From: Laguncularia racemosa
Taxonomy: Eukaryota > Streptophyta > Magnoliopsida > Myrtales > Combretaceae
Length of the DNA stretch: 64,000 nt
Assembly (NCBI GenBank): GCA_037954665.1
Contig: JBBMOL010000097.1
Span: 992,001-1,056,000, forward strand
Direction of reading: 5' to 3'
Shown one piece after another: positions 35,710 to 46,275 of this stretch. The translations under genes were made by a program, and so were the position numbers. Under the pieces are notes generated by a model. That model did no database searches and was not told where the DNA came from. It was given only the letters and a program-made list of their open reading frames with translations. Position 1 is the first letter of the stretch, and each line of letters opens with the position of its first letter.

Positions 35710-37161
35710 TTAGTAAAGGGTATACTGCCTTAGCCGATGCATAACCCAAATTAAAGCATAACAAGTCTTCTCCATCTCTGAGTACCTCTGTTCCCCGTCT
35801 GTGAACTTCTTGCTCAGGTAATATATGGAACGCTCTCTTCCCTCGTCATCTTTCTGCCCCAGCATACATTCCATGGATTCAGGGAGTATAGTGAGGTATA
35901 GGAACAAGGGTTTTCCTTGTTTTGGGACTATCAAGACTGGAGGTTTTATAAGATAGTCTTTGATTGTCCTCTTCGCATTCATTGTCCCATTTTATTGTGG
36001 CGTTCTTCTTCAACAGACGGAATAGTGGCCGACATTTATCGGTGAGCTGTGAGATAAATCAAGCTATGTAATTTAATCTTCCCAATAAGCTTCTTACCTC
36101 TTTAACAGAGCGTGGGGAAGGTAACTCTAATATAGACTTTACCTTGTCAGGGTCGATTCTAATGCCCTCCTGGCTTATAACAAACCCTAACAATTTCCCC
36201 GTTGTGACCCCGAAAGTACATTTTTCTGGGTTTAACTTGAGCTGGAATTTTCTCAGTCGTTTAAACAATTTTCTCAGGATATCTATATGGCTTTCTCCTT
36301 CTTTGGATTTGGCTATCATGTCGTCGACATATACTTCAACTTCTCGATGCATCATGTTGTGAAGTATTGCGACTATAGCTCTCTGATACGTTGCCCCGGT
36401 GTTTTTCAAACCGAAGGGCATGACTTTGTAACAGAAAGTTCCCTATGTTGTGATGAAAGTCTTTTTGGTTTTATCTTCTTCGGCCATTTTTATTTGATTA
36501 TATCCTGAGAAACCGTCCATGAATGAGAAAAGATGGTTTCCCGCAGTGTTGTCCACTAGAACATCAATATGAGGTAGGGGGAAGTTATCCTTTGGTGTGG
36601 CTTGGTTTAAGTCCCGAAAGTCTACGCATACACGTATTTTTCCGTTCTTTTTCATGACGGGGACTGTATTTGCTACCCATTCTGGGTAGTCGAATACTTC
36701 AATGAATTCTACTTCTAGCAGTTTCTTGACTTCTTCTTTTTTTTATTTTCAGTAAGATGTCAAGCCTAAATCTTCTCAGTTTTTGTTTTTTAGGTTTAAC
36801 ATCTTCCCTTGTGGGAAGCATGTGAACTACTATTGATTGGTTTAGCCCTGGCATGTCACCATATGACCAGGCAAACACATCTGCATATTCCGTTAATAGC
36901 TCGATTATCTCACATTTTTGCTCGGCACTCAAACTGGTTCCGATTTTTAGGTTCTTAGGGTTTTCCATGCTTCCTAGATTTACTGTCTCCACAGGCTCGT
37001 CGATCGAGATTCCGCTTTGTTCATATTTTAGCCAATTTTCTTGTATTATTTTGTGGTCTAAGGTATTGCCTTCAACAACTGACCCAGCAGCGTTGGAAAC
37101 GATATCGGCGTTTTTACTTTCTACCTGTGCGGAATATCCCTGATGTTCGATGGTAGGAGAT
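35710..37161 (-). pseudogene. Element B reverse transcriptase and RNase H (broken)
   Basis: From the intron acceptor: an acidic leader (open 37172-36699, with EIIELLTEYADVFAWSY), a frameshift near 36740 in a T-run, the RT core (open 36655-36443, CVDFRDLN and FSFMDGFSGYNQI), a stop in place of the Trp of TTWGTF, RT palm (36421-36059, with the active-site box YVDD and GKLLGFVISQEGI), a stop after NYIA, a frameshift near 35980, then RNase H (open 35982-35710, with YYLSKKFTDGEQRYSEMEK). At least five lesions. RT would copy the element RNA inside the particle. Confidence 0.9.
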
Positions 37162-37261
37162 CTGAGTAACATAAAAATGAAAGCATATATATAAGAAAAA
37201 AAAACAAACTATGACTGAATTTGATAAAGAGTCTCAATAAAATTTGTTTAATAATTTTTCT
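37162..37261 (-). other. Probable Ogre-type intron between protease and RT (element B)
   Basis: On the minus strand a T-rich run ends TTTTTATGTTACTCAG at 37162, a good splice acceptor, just before the RT-side frame. The stop after RLTQK lies near 37262. The donor is not fixed and may lie within the last codons of the protease-side frame. Same position as in A2 and D. Confidence 0.5.
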
Positions 37262-40200
37262 CTACTTTTGAGTTAACCTAACGCTACTGATAGGATAACA
37301 AAACCAATTGTTCAGAGCCGCATGCTGGTTGGACGTGCGGGGGGTTGATTTCCCTTTGCTGTCGTCTTCTTCATTTATCTGAAGCTCTTGAATGATGTTT
37401 GCCTTTCGGAAAGATTGTTGGAGAGGTGGGATGCACATCTGGGTGTCGATCAGCTTCCCATTCATTCTGCCTCTGACACCTTTTGTTTGCGCTTCTTCCG
37501 CGACCGTAGGAATGTACCCCAGTCCAAACGTCCCGTGCTGCCCCTCTTTAAACTGATGGCCCTCCTTGCTGGTCACCATGTTCACTTCATCGAAAATCTG
37601 CAACCCTAGGTCTTATGAACCCTCTTCCCCAATGTAAGGTATGGCGGTCTCTTTATATATGGCGTAATCCTGCTCGCCTAGTACAGTGACTATCTGCCCG
37701 TTTGCGATGAATTTGACCTTTTGGTGGAGACTAGAGGGGATGGCTCCAGCAACATGTATCCAAGGTCGTCCCAAAAGCAAGTTGAAAGATCTTAGGATGT
37801 CGAGGACCTGGAAGGAGATGTGGAATACTTGTGGACCGATTTCCACCGGTAGGTTCGCCTCCCCTACTATGTCTCTTTTGGACCCGTTGAAGGCTCTGAC
37901 CACCGTGGAGCTAGGTTTTATGTTGCTTGGATCGACCCCCAATAAGTCGAGCGTTGCCAATGGGCAAACGTTGAGAGATAATCCGTTATCGATAAGTACT
38001 CGGGAGACAATGGTGTCATTGCACCTGACCACTATGAATAGTGGTTTGGTATGTTGGTCTCCCTCTTCTCCTAGCTCTTCCGGAAAGAAGGATATTTGGT
38101 CCATTGCGAAGATGGAGTCCACCACGTGACCTAATTTGTCTGTAGCGATACCTTCCGGGACCTGAATCTTTTTCAACACTTTAAAGAGTGCCTCCCTGTG
38201 GGGCTCGGACGTTGTGAGAAGGCCCATGAGTGATATCTGTGCTGGAACTTTATTTAATTGTTCCATGATCTTGTATTCACTGGCTTTAACCATCTTCGTA
38301 AATGCAGCAAGTCCTTCTTCCTCTTCTTCTACTTTTTCCATGGTGGGCTCTTCAATCGGGCCTTTATACTTTGGATCGTATAATCTCCCAGAGCGGGTGA
38401 TGCCTCCCACCATAGGAGGCCGCTCTTGCTCGAGGGCCCGATAGTCGAACGGTGCAGCCTTGTAATTTTCTGCCGGTATTAGGACATTGAATACATATCT
38501 TTTTCTTGGGATTTGTACCTCAGTTGACTGTCCCTCATAGCATTGTATAACCCTAGGCTTTTGAGAATTGATCATGTTGATAATCTTCCCCTCTTCCTTT
38601 GCCGGGTTGTCTTCCTTCTCAAATTCCGGTCCCCATCCACTAGGTGGCCCTTGCTCAGTCGGGGTATAAGAATAGTTTACCAAATACTGAAATCTCCCGT
38701 GTGATTCTCCCAAAGTGCCAACTGTTGGGTCTCCAGCTAACCATCTTCTCTTAATGTGTGCTTTTGGAGCTTCTTCCGGAGCTTGGTGGGATTGCTTCTT
38801 TTGTTGCTCAGTTGGATTCTTTTTAGGAGCTTCTTTGGGAGCCGACTCCTCTGATGTGATCATGTTGATGGTGGGCTTGTAATTGGGCAGTGGGTTGGTG
38901 TTGACATTGGGTGCTGGGGCATTCACGAAATCCAATTGTATGATTCCTGCATCAATTAAGTCTTGGATTTTGTGCCGGAGCCTCCAGCACCTATCTGTGG
39001 AATGCCCCTCCTGACCCATGTGGTAGTCACACTTGAGGTTTGAGTCAAAGTTCTTGAGCTTGTACTGGTCGTTGGGGATCTCGAAACTAATCAAGTTGTC
39101 TACCCTCAACCGAGCGAAGACCTGACTGAGCGGTATAGGGATTGGAGTGAACTGTCTTGGGACCCTGATGGCCTGGGTATGACCTGTCGTGGGTTATTGT
39201 GCTGGGGTACTTATGGTTTGGAACGTCACACGAGTCCCAGATTTTTCTGCCTTCCCAGAATGGACCGTGCTAACAGTGGACTCCTTAGTTCTGTTTCCTC
39301 CTAAAGGCCTTTGTGTTGGTGTGACCCTAGGAGGCTCCATTGTTTGGAGTCTACCGGTGGTGATGGCATTCTCGATCCTACATCCCGCAGCCACTACCTC
39401 TGCAAAACTGGATGAGGTCTGGCCTACCAGGTGTGAAAAGTAGGTCTTGTCCAGGGTATTGACAAATATGGATGTCAATTCCTTCTCAGATATCGGGGTT
39501 GCTACCCTGGCGGCCTGGGCTCTCTAGCGCTGAGCATATTCCTTGAATGGCTCAGCTTGTCTTTTTTGGAGACTCCCCAGGTCGATTACAGATGGGGCGA
39601 CTTCAATATTGAACTTATATTGGTCATAAAATGCCCGGGCTAGCTTCTCCTAAGTATTGATAATGTTGGAGTCCAGGTGGGCATACCAGACCAGTGTAGG
39701 GCCTGTGAGGCTGTCTTGGAATGTCTGGAGCATGAGTTGGTCGTATTGAGCATACTTGCTCATTTTCCGGGCATATAGCCTAGTATGCATTTTGGGACAG
39801 CCGATCCCATCATACTTTTCGAACTCTGGGTTCTTGAACTTCTCAGGGAATACCTCTTCCTTGTATGCTGGCAGGTTAGTGATCCCGGCCTGTTCAAAAC
39901 CATCAGGGCCTTCAATGGTTTTCATCTTGTCATGGAGCTGCTGGAAGAGTTGCTTCTCCATTTCCTTCTGCCTCTCTTCCATCTCCCTTTTCAGGTCGTC
40001 AGAGGTCGGCCCCTGGTTGACCTTTGGCTCATATTCAAAGGCTGGGTTAAGGTGGGAATTGATCTCTTCATATTTCGGAGGCTGTCCCTCCACTACTTTT
40101 CCCTTTCTGGCCCTTGAATACTCTTCCTGGGTCGGCTGAGTGTTGCGCAGGAGGCCGATACTTTCAGTTAAGAGGTGAACCTGGGCAGCCAGTTGTTGGA

Positions 40201-40282
40201 CCGTTTGCTTTAGGGACATGATCCTAGAGTCCGAGGCAGCTTCAACATTGGTGTTATTGCGGTTGTCACTGCTGTTGGCCAT
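37262..40282 (-). pseudogene. Element B gag-protease (one frame with four stops)
   Basis: Starts at ATG 40282 (MANSSDNRNNTNVEAAS). In order: N-terminal helix (SLKQTVQQLAAQVHLLTES), capsid core, zinc knuckle CDYHMGQEGHSTDRC near 39030, a Pro/Lys-rich linker, retropepsin with LIDNGLSLNVCP near 38000, and FNLLLGRPWIH. After the protease a spacer ends RLTQK at 37262. The frame is the same throughout, interrupted by stops near 39650, 39524, 39194 and 37615. Two of these replace Trp or Gln codons, as expected from C-to-T change of methylated cytosines. One long open part, 39109-37613 (498 aa), remains. The active site is Asp-Asn-Gly, not Asp-Thr-Gly. Confidence 0.9.
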
Positions 40283-40519
40283 TTTTTCTCTTGAGCGCGT
40301 GATAACTGGGCTTCTAGGAGGGTTCGGTTGCTTGGAAGCTATTTTGATACCTGGACGCGCATTTTGTTTTTATTTTAGTGTAATGAATGCAAGAATGATA
40401 TGCATGTGTCACGCGGATGCTAAGAGTAAAAGGGTTGACAACTGATTGACAATGTAATATTGAAACTTCACTTTTATTAAAAATTCTGGAGTTCAAAATA
40501 AAATATTACAAATAATGAT
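40283..40519 (-). other. Spacer between ORF1 and gag of element B
   Basis: Non-coding, about 240 nt. In element D the homologous spacer is where the LTR at 63641 was inserted (shared word GATACCTGG). Confidence 0.6.
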
Positions 40520-42046
40520 CTACTTCCTAGTTCTTTTAGTCTTCTGTTGTGGAGGCTCAGACTTCACACTGATGACGGCTTCCAATTCCTTGACTTTGGC
40601 TTGGCATTTCTCCAATTGTGCTTCTAAGGCCTTGTTCCTTTGGTCGGATTCCTTGAAGCGTCCCTTCCAGATGTCTTTCTTATAATCTGCAGCTTCGAAG
40701 TATACTTCCATGCGGGCCCTGACCTGCTCCAGGTAGATTTCTGTCTCTGGGTTGATCTTATCTGGTCTTGGTTGGGTGACGTCTGGAACCCGGTATGCTC
40801 TTTCCCCTGTCTGGTATAGCTGGCGGATTACAAACTCTCTGGTGGCTCGGTGTTTTCCCACTTCGCCATCTAACTCCCCGAGGTCCACATTCGGGCTTTC
40901 AATTCTGGCTTCCCAAAGTGCTTTGACCTCTGCCAGCTTAGCAAACTTCTCAGCTACTAACAGGTTCGGATCTTGATACTCAAAGGTAACTGCTTCTACC
41001 GAGGGCCGATAAACTATGTCTTGGATAGTGCCGAACTGGCGGACCACTGAGTTGGGGTGATATCCAATACATCCATTGATTCCGATCAAAGGCACTGCTC
41101 GGAAGTTACTGCAGGTCAAGATGATTTTGTCACAGCAACTCCACCTGGCTGTCCATAGAATATCTTCGGCACTGAAACTTCTAAGCACCTCTACCCAACT
41201 GTGGCTGGTAAGGTCGTCGGGTAGCTTCACCTTTTCTATACATGAATCTACGAGATCCACCTGCTGGGCCAAGGTTTTTCGGACTATGTTCAGTTCGAAG
41301 CACTTAAGGTGGCTTACAAACCATATTAGCAGAAGGTTGAGGCTTGAGCGAAGGATCCCATGGCCTTTCTTCTTGAGGAAATTCAAGTTCCGGATCTGTT
41401 CAGCCAGTAGAGCCGGGATGTAGGATCTTCCCTCCAGGAATTGGGCTACCAGCTTTGCAACCTTGTAGTGAATATAGAAGGTTCCGGTGGGGAATAGTAT
41501 GGTGGCGAAGGCCGTCAAGATGAAGGCGTTCACTCTTCTCTATCTATAAGTCTTAGGGTCCCCACATAGGACGTCCTTTCTATCCCCATTGTCCTCTCGG
41601 GCGATGAACCAGGCTTCTAAATCATCCATGCATATGCAATATCCATTACAGTCTGTTAGGGCTTTGTTGACTGCTGTCTTACGGATGCCTAATACTCTGC
41701 TGAAGGTACCGGCTGGCCCGGCCTCAAGGTCTGGTGCATAGATTTGATCAGTCAATGTTGGAGCCTGTAGCAACTGGGTGTACTCCTCCAAGGTAAGGGT
41801 GATCTCATGCGGCCCAATAAGGAAAGCAGCGGGCTCGATTTCCCATAATTGGAGCATGGCCCGGACTAAAGGCAAATTCACCTCTATTTTTGTCAACGAG
41901 AGGATGGGGCCGATCTTTTGCTGGATGAAGGCCTGCTCCTCTGGGTTGTACAAGGTAAACCAATGGTCCAGTACCAACTTTAGGTCCAAGGGTTTGTACA
42001 CCCGAATTTCTTTGCGGAGAAGGCAGTCGACTGCACTGCTAGCCAT
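40520..42046 (-). pseudogene. Element B ORF1, DUF7745/plant-mobile-domain-like, one in-frame stop
   Basis: ATG at 42046 (MASSAVDCLLRKEIRVYKPL), 508 codons to the stop at 40520, interrupted only by TAG at 41540-41542. Part 1 (168 aa) has LVLDHWFTLYNPEEQAFIQ and LTLEEYTQLLQ. Part 2 (about 338 aa) has AFILTAFATILFPTGTFYIH, RWSCCDKIILTCSNFRAVPL, GCIGYHPNSVVRQFGTIQD and a charged helical tail (NKALEAQLEKCQAKVKELEA) ending in Lys/Arg. The layout matches the DUF7745 plant family, related to the plant mobile domain. It stands where Ogre elements carry ORF1 of unknown role. The coiled tail may allow self-association. Confidence 0.8.
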
Positions 42047-42525
42047 CTATTACAATAAGAAACAACCTAGTTACAAACAGAACTATGAAAACATTACAGG
42101 GAAATGGTCCTGAACTCCATGAACAAAATAACAAACCATTACATTGTCATCCAATTGTCAACTCCTTATGATGTTATGTATGCAAGTAGGTTGGTTCTAA
42201 TGGTTCCCGAGCTCTATGGCCTCCCGCATTCTCGGAAAAATGGATCTCAGGCCATATCAAAGCATAGGGTGAGGTAGCCTAATTGGTCCCGAATGGTGAA
42301 TCAACTCACTTCGTCCGAAACCTACACAATGGCTCCCCGTCTTAGGTTTCTAGGACGGTCCGGGTTTGACCGCATCTACTCACACAGATATATGCATGCA
42401 TGCCCCCACAGTAAAGAAACTAAAATCTAACTAATTCCTGAAAAGTTAGTAACAGAGTAACAATTTCAACACATTTCTTAAAGAGAACAATTCGAAGATT
42501 CAGGTGGCTAGCCTACTGGCATGGG
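42047..42525 (-). promoter_or_regulatory. 5' leader of element B with conserved block
   Basis: Non-coding sequence between the PBS and ORF1. The stretch 42190-42375 is clearly shared with the leaders of A and A2 (words CTATGGCCTCCC, ACAATGGCTCCCCGTCTTAG). A structured packaging or dimer signal is possible but is inferred only from this conservation. Confidence 0.5.
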
Positions 42526-42543
42526 TCCCCAGTGGAGTCGCCA
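42526..42543 (-). other. Primer binding site of element B, tRNA-Arg type
   Basis: TGGCGACTCCACTGGGGA on the minus strand, 3 nt after the LTR end, complementary to the 3' end of a plant tRNA-Arg as I recall it. tRNA-Arg priming is usual for Ogre elements. Confidence 0.85.
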
Positions 42544-42546
42544 TCC

Positions 42547-44617
42547 TGTCGAGTCTAATTTTTGAATTCCCATTCCTAATCCGATCTAGACTAGACCCTA
42601 TGCTCATCTAATATAGATCCTCGACTTGAGTTAGGAATTTCGTTTGATTTTTGGAGTCGCCACCCAACTGTTGTTGGGAAATATTGAATTAAGACTAAAG
42701 GAGCGAATTAGTCTTAATTTGGATCACTAGTCATCGTTATTTCCTCTTCTCGTTTTTGAAAAGAGGAAAAGGGAAAACCAGAGTTTCAAAGTCCGGAGGC
42801 TAACCTATTAAAACCTTACGGTTACCACCTAATCTCCTAAAATTGTTCCTCTTTAGAAATGTGTTTTATTGTGTTTCTGTTACTTTTATTATGTTTTTGA
42901 ATTATTTTAAGAAAAGGATTTTTCATTCATTTTATGGGTTGACCAAGATGAGTGCCTACGTACCTGCTACTCAGGATCAAATAAGCCATAGTTCGCTTTT
43001 CCTAAAAACTTTAAGTGTGTTTGTGAATTTTAATTTTGAAATCTCTTTCGATTTATGTTTTTATCATTTTTGGGATTTTTTTCTAAAAAATCTAAGCCTA
43101 AATTTTAATTTGATTTTTGAAAATGATTTTTAGGAAAAACATCAATTTTTTGTATTTATTTTGAGAAAATGATTTTTCTAAGTGATAAAGCTCATTTTTT
43201 TGAATTTTTATTAATTTTTGAATTTTCATGATTTTTATGATTTTTTTTTATTTTATTATTTTTATGATTTTTATGGTTTTTCTTTATGATTTTTATAAAT
43301 TTTTGTGATTTTTGTGCTAAAATTTTTATCCTAAGCTATTATCTATCCTATTTTGAAATCTAAAATTTTATTATTATTTTCCTAATCTTTTTATTACTTT
43401 TCTACATTATTATTATTATTTTTATCTTTTTCTCCTTTTTTTATTTATTACATTATTAAATCCTAGAAAAATCTAATTTCTATTATTTCCCTATTTATTG
43501 AAAATAAAATGTAAACCAATAACTAAATAAATAACGGCCTAAATAACAAATAATAAATAATAAATAATAAATAATAACTTAATTCGGAATAAATAAATAA
43601 ATAAATTAATTAATTAATTAAAAAAATCCGAAAAATCCGACTTACCTGGATCCGGGTCGGATGCGCGGGTCGGGTCGGATCGGTCAGATGCGGCGGCGGA
43701 GGATGCTCATTCACGGCGTTTCGACGGTCTTTTGCAACGGGTGAGGTGTCGAATTCTAGCTTCTTGAGGGTGCTGAATCCAATGGTGGCGGTGGTTCACT
43801 CCCAGATCGCCTCCTGGTGGTGGTTCAACTCCGGTCGGTGCTCGCGGTTTTGGGTTCTTCTCCGATGCTCTCCGATTTGCACTCTTTCCTCACTTTCTCT
43901 CAATTGTGATTCGTCTTTTGGCTTCCTCCATTCGATTCTTATTTATAGGCGCTTGAAACCGAGCTAGATAAGCTCGGATTTCCTCCGATCCAAGCTAATC
44001 GGATTTTCGGTTAAAAAAACCAACTCCGAATCGTGTAAATCCATTGATTTGTTGCGATTTGATTCCAATTAGATGATGTTTATCTTATTTCTGTTGAAGA
44101 TCTGTTGGATTTGTGCGAAAAATCGAATCAAAACGGTCGAAATTAGAATTTTTCTTCTGCCGGCGATCTCGGGCTCGAGGTAGGAGACGATCACGCGCCT
44201 GGCGCGTGCGCTTCCTCCAGCCAATCAGATGCTGCCACGTGTCTTGGATAAGTAAGAAAAATGCAAAACGCGGAAACTGCTTCCCCCACGATTCGAACCC
44301 GCGACCGAGCCCCCTTGCACGTGCCTTAGCCCATGGTCCGCACCAGCCGGGCTAGCCCACTTTCCTGATTTTTCTAATTTCGCAAATTGCATATATGCAA
44401 TGCGAATTTTTTATTTTTTGTATTTTTTGAAATTTCAAAAATTTGTAAAAATTGTTTATTATTTATTATTGCCATTTCTGAAATCATTTTTCAAAATTGA
44501 TGTGTTTTCCTTTTTTTTTTTTGAATATTTTTATTATTTTTGCTAAATTAGAGAAAAATTGGAAAAAATTAAGAATTGATTATTATTCATTCTTAGGGCA
44601 AAAATGGGGTGTTTACA
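42547..44617 (-). repeat. 5' LTR of element B
   Basis: 2071 bp with the same ends as the 3' LTR. On the minus strand from the outer end: A-box-like TAGCCCGGCTGG (44343-44354), a B-box-like GGTTCGAATC, palindrome CCGAGCTTATCTAGCTCGG (43959-43977), TATAAATA (43940-43947). U3 is thus about 0.7 kb and R-U5 about 1.35 kb. Confidence 0.95.
43940..43977 (-). promoter_or_regulatory. Core promoter of element B: palindrome 11 nt upstream of TATA box
   Basis: A perfect 7-bp inverted repeat with a 5-nt centre (43959-43977) is followed after exactly 11 nt by TATAAATA (43940-43947). The same layout is in the five other LTRs that keep this region. Transcription should start about 30 nt further on, near 43910. 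Confidence 0.7.
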
Positions 44618-44622
44618 CTCAT
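44618..44622. repeat. Target-site duplication CTCAT of element B (right copy)
   Basis: Matches 29910-29914 and follows the LTR end at 44617. The RT reading of A2 resumes here. Confidence 0.95.
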
Positions 44623-45690
44623 ATAGATGTCTTGGTAGATAATACCGCAATAAATTGTCTCTTCTCGTTTATGGATGGTTTCTCATGATATAATCAGATA
44701 AAATGGCAGAAGAAGATAAAACCAAGACAACCTTTATTACAACATAGGGAACTTTTTGTTACAAAGTTATGCCTTTGGGTTTGAAGAATGCAGGGGCAAC
44801 GTATCAAAGAGCTATGGTTGCGATACTTCATGATATGATGCATCGAGAAGTCGAAGTATACATCGACGATATGATAGCTAAATCTAAAAGAGAGGAAAAC
44901 CATGTGGTCATCTTAAGAAAATTATTCAAGCGACTGAGAAAGTTTCAACTAAAGTTAAACCTCGAAAAATGTACTTTTGGGGTCACAACAGATAAGCTGT
45001 TAGGATTTATTGTAAGCTGAGAAGGTATTAAAATGGACCCTGATAAAGTAAGGCCATATTGGAAACACCTTCTCCATGCACTATCAAAAAGGTAAGAAGA
45101 TTATTGGGAAGGTTGAATTACACAACACGTTTCATCTCACAACTCACAGATAAGTGTCGTCCACTATTTCATCTACTAAAAAAGAATGCCACAGTAGAAT
45201 GGGATGATGAATGTGAAAAAGCGTTTCAAAATATCAAGGATTACCTTACGAATCCCCCAACCTTAGTAGTCCCAAAACAAAGAAAACCCTTATTTTTGTA
45301 TTTCATAATACTCCTTAAATCCATGGGATGTGTATTAGGGCAAAAAGACGAAGAAGGAAGGGAACAGTCCATATACTACCTGAGTAAAAAGTTCACGGAA
45401 GGGGAACAAAGGTATTCCGAAATAGAAAAGACTTACTGTGTATTAGTTTAGGTCATGCATTGGTTGAGACGGTATACTCTCTACTATCCTATGGAATTAT
45501 TAATGAGACATGATCCTTTAAAATACTTAGCAAAAAAGCCTGTTTTGTTAGGAAGAATCTTCAAATGGCAAATGCTCCTATTAGAATTTAATATGACATA
45601 TATAAATCAAAATTCGATGAAAGGGCAATCGTTAGCAGATCAGTTGGCAAAACACCTAATTGAGGGAGATTTCAAAGAATCACAGGCCCA
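44618..45690 (+). pseudogene. Element A2 RT (second part) and RNase H (broken)
   Basis: Continues the RT from 29914: HIDVLVDNTA, FSFMDGFS then a stop, palm (open 44769-45020) with the active-site box as YIDD and DKLLGFIVS, stop, thumb and connection (open 45059-45451), RNase H with YYLSKKFTEGEQRYSEIEK, a stop near 45450, and RNase H to the linker (start of the open part 45455-46273). At least four stops or frameshifts. Confidence 0.85.
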
Positions 45691-46275
45691 ATTCCCTAAT
45701 GAAAACATAATAATAGCAAAGGGTGAGCCAGTAGAAGAATACAAGATAGAGCAAAGTCCTAAATGGAAAATGTTCTTTGATGGAGTTGCTAATGTATTTG
45801 GTTATAGAATTGGGGTAGTGTTGATATCACAAGAAGGAACACAATTCCCTTCAACAACAAAGCTCATATTTCTGTATACTAATAATATTGCAGAGTATGA
45901 GGCATGCATCCTCAGCCTTAAAATGGCTTACCATATGGCAATTTGCAAATTAGATGTATACGAAGATTCCTCACTCATAAGACTACAAATAGGAGGGGAA
46001 TACAAAACTAAGGACCCTAAATTGGTGCCATACCATCAACATTTGACAAAGCTGATGGATAAATTCGAGGCAGTCACCTTTACATACATCCTAAGGACTC
46101 AAAATCAGTTTGCAGTTGTCTTCACCACACTAGCATCTATGATTCAAATAACAGGGGGAGTCAAAGTCCAACCATTGAAAATAGAAATGGAAAATAGGCC
46201 TGCCTATTGTCTGGTAATTGAAAAAGCACAAGATGACAAGCCATGGTACTACGATATCAAAACTTTCCTCTAAGA
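45691..46275 (+). pseudogene. Element A2 archaeal-type RNase H
   Basis: Within the open part 45455-46273. It keeps FFDGVAN (first Asp), NNIAEYEACI (Glu) and YEDSSLI (second Asp). The last catalytic Asp is lost: the place that reads FVDAL in element B reads FAVVF here. This second RNase H defines the Tat lineage. A stop at about 46273 ends it. Confidence 0.85.

Larger units (their letters stand above)
29915..44617 (-). mobile_element. Element B: complete, young Tat/Ogre-type element
   Basis: 14,703 bp on the minus strand with both LTRs, TSD CTCAT and all expected parts: 5' LTR 42547-44617, PBS 42526-42543, leader, ORF1 42046-40520, gag-protease 40282-37262, intron acceptor at 37162, RT-RNase H, archaeal-type RNase H-integrase ending at 33706, minisatellite, polypurine tract and 3' LTR 29915-31947. 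The LTRs differ by only a few substitutions per 100 nt where I compared them, plus small indels, so it is the youngest of the nest. About ten stops or frameshifts make it non-autonomous in this copy. Confidence 0.95.

Noticed and set aside
29915..44617. Endogenous plant pararetrovirus
   Set aside because: Integrase, LTRs, TSD and the Tat-type dual RNase H are present. No movement or coat protein motif is seen.
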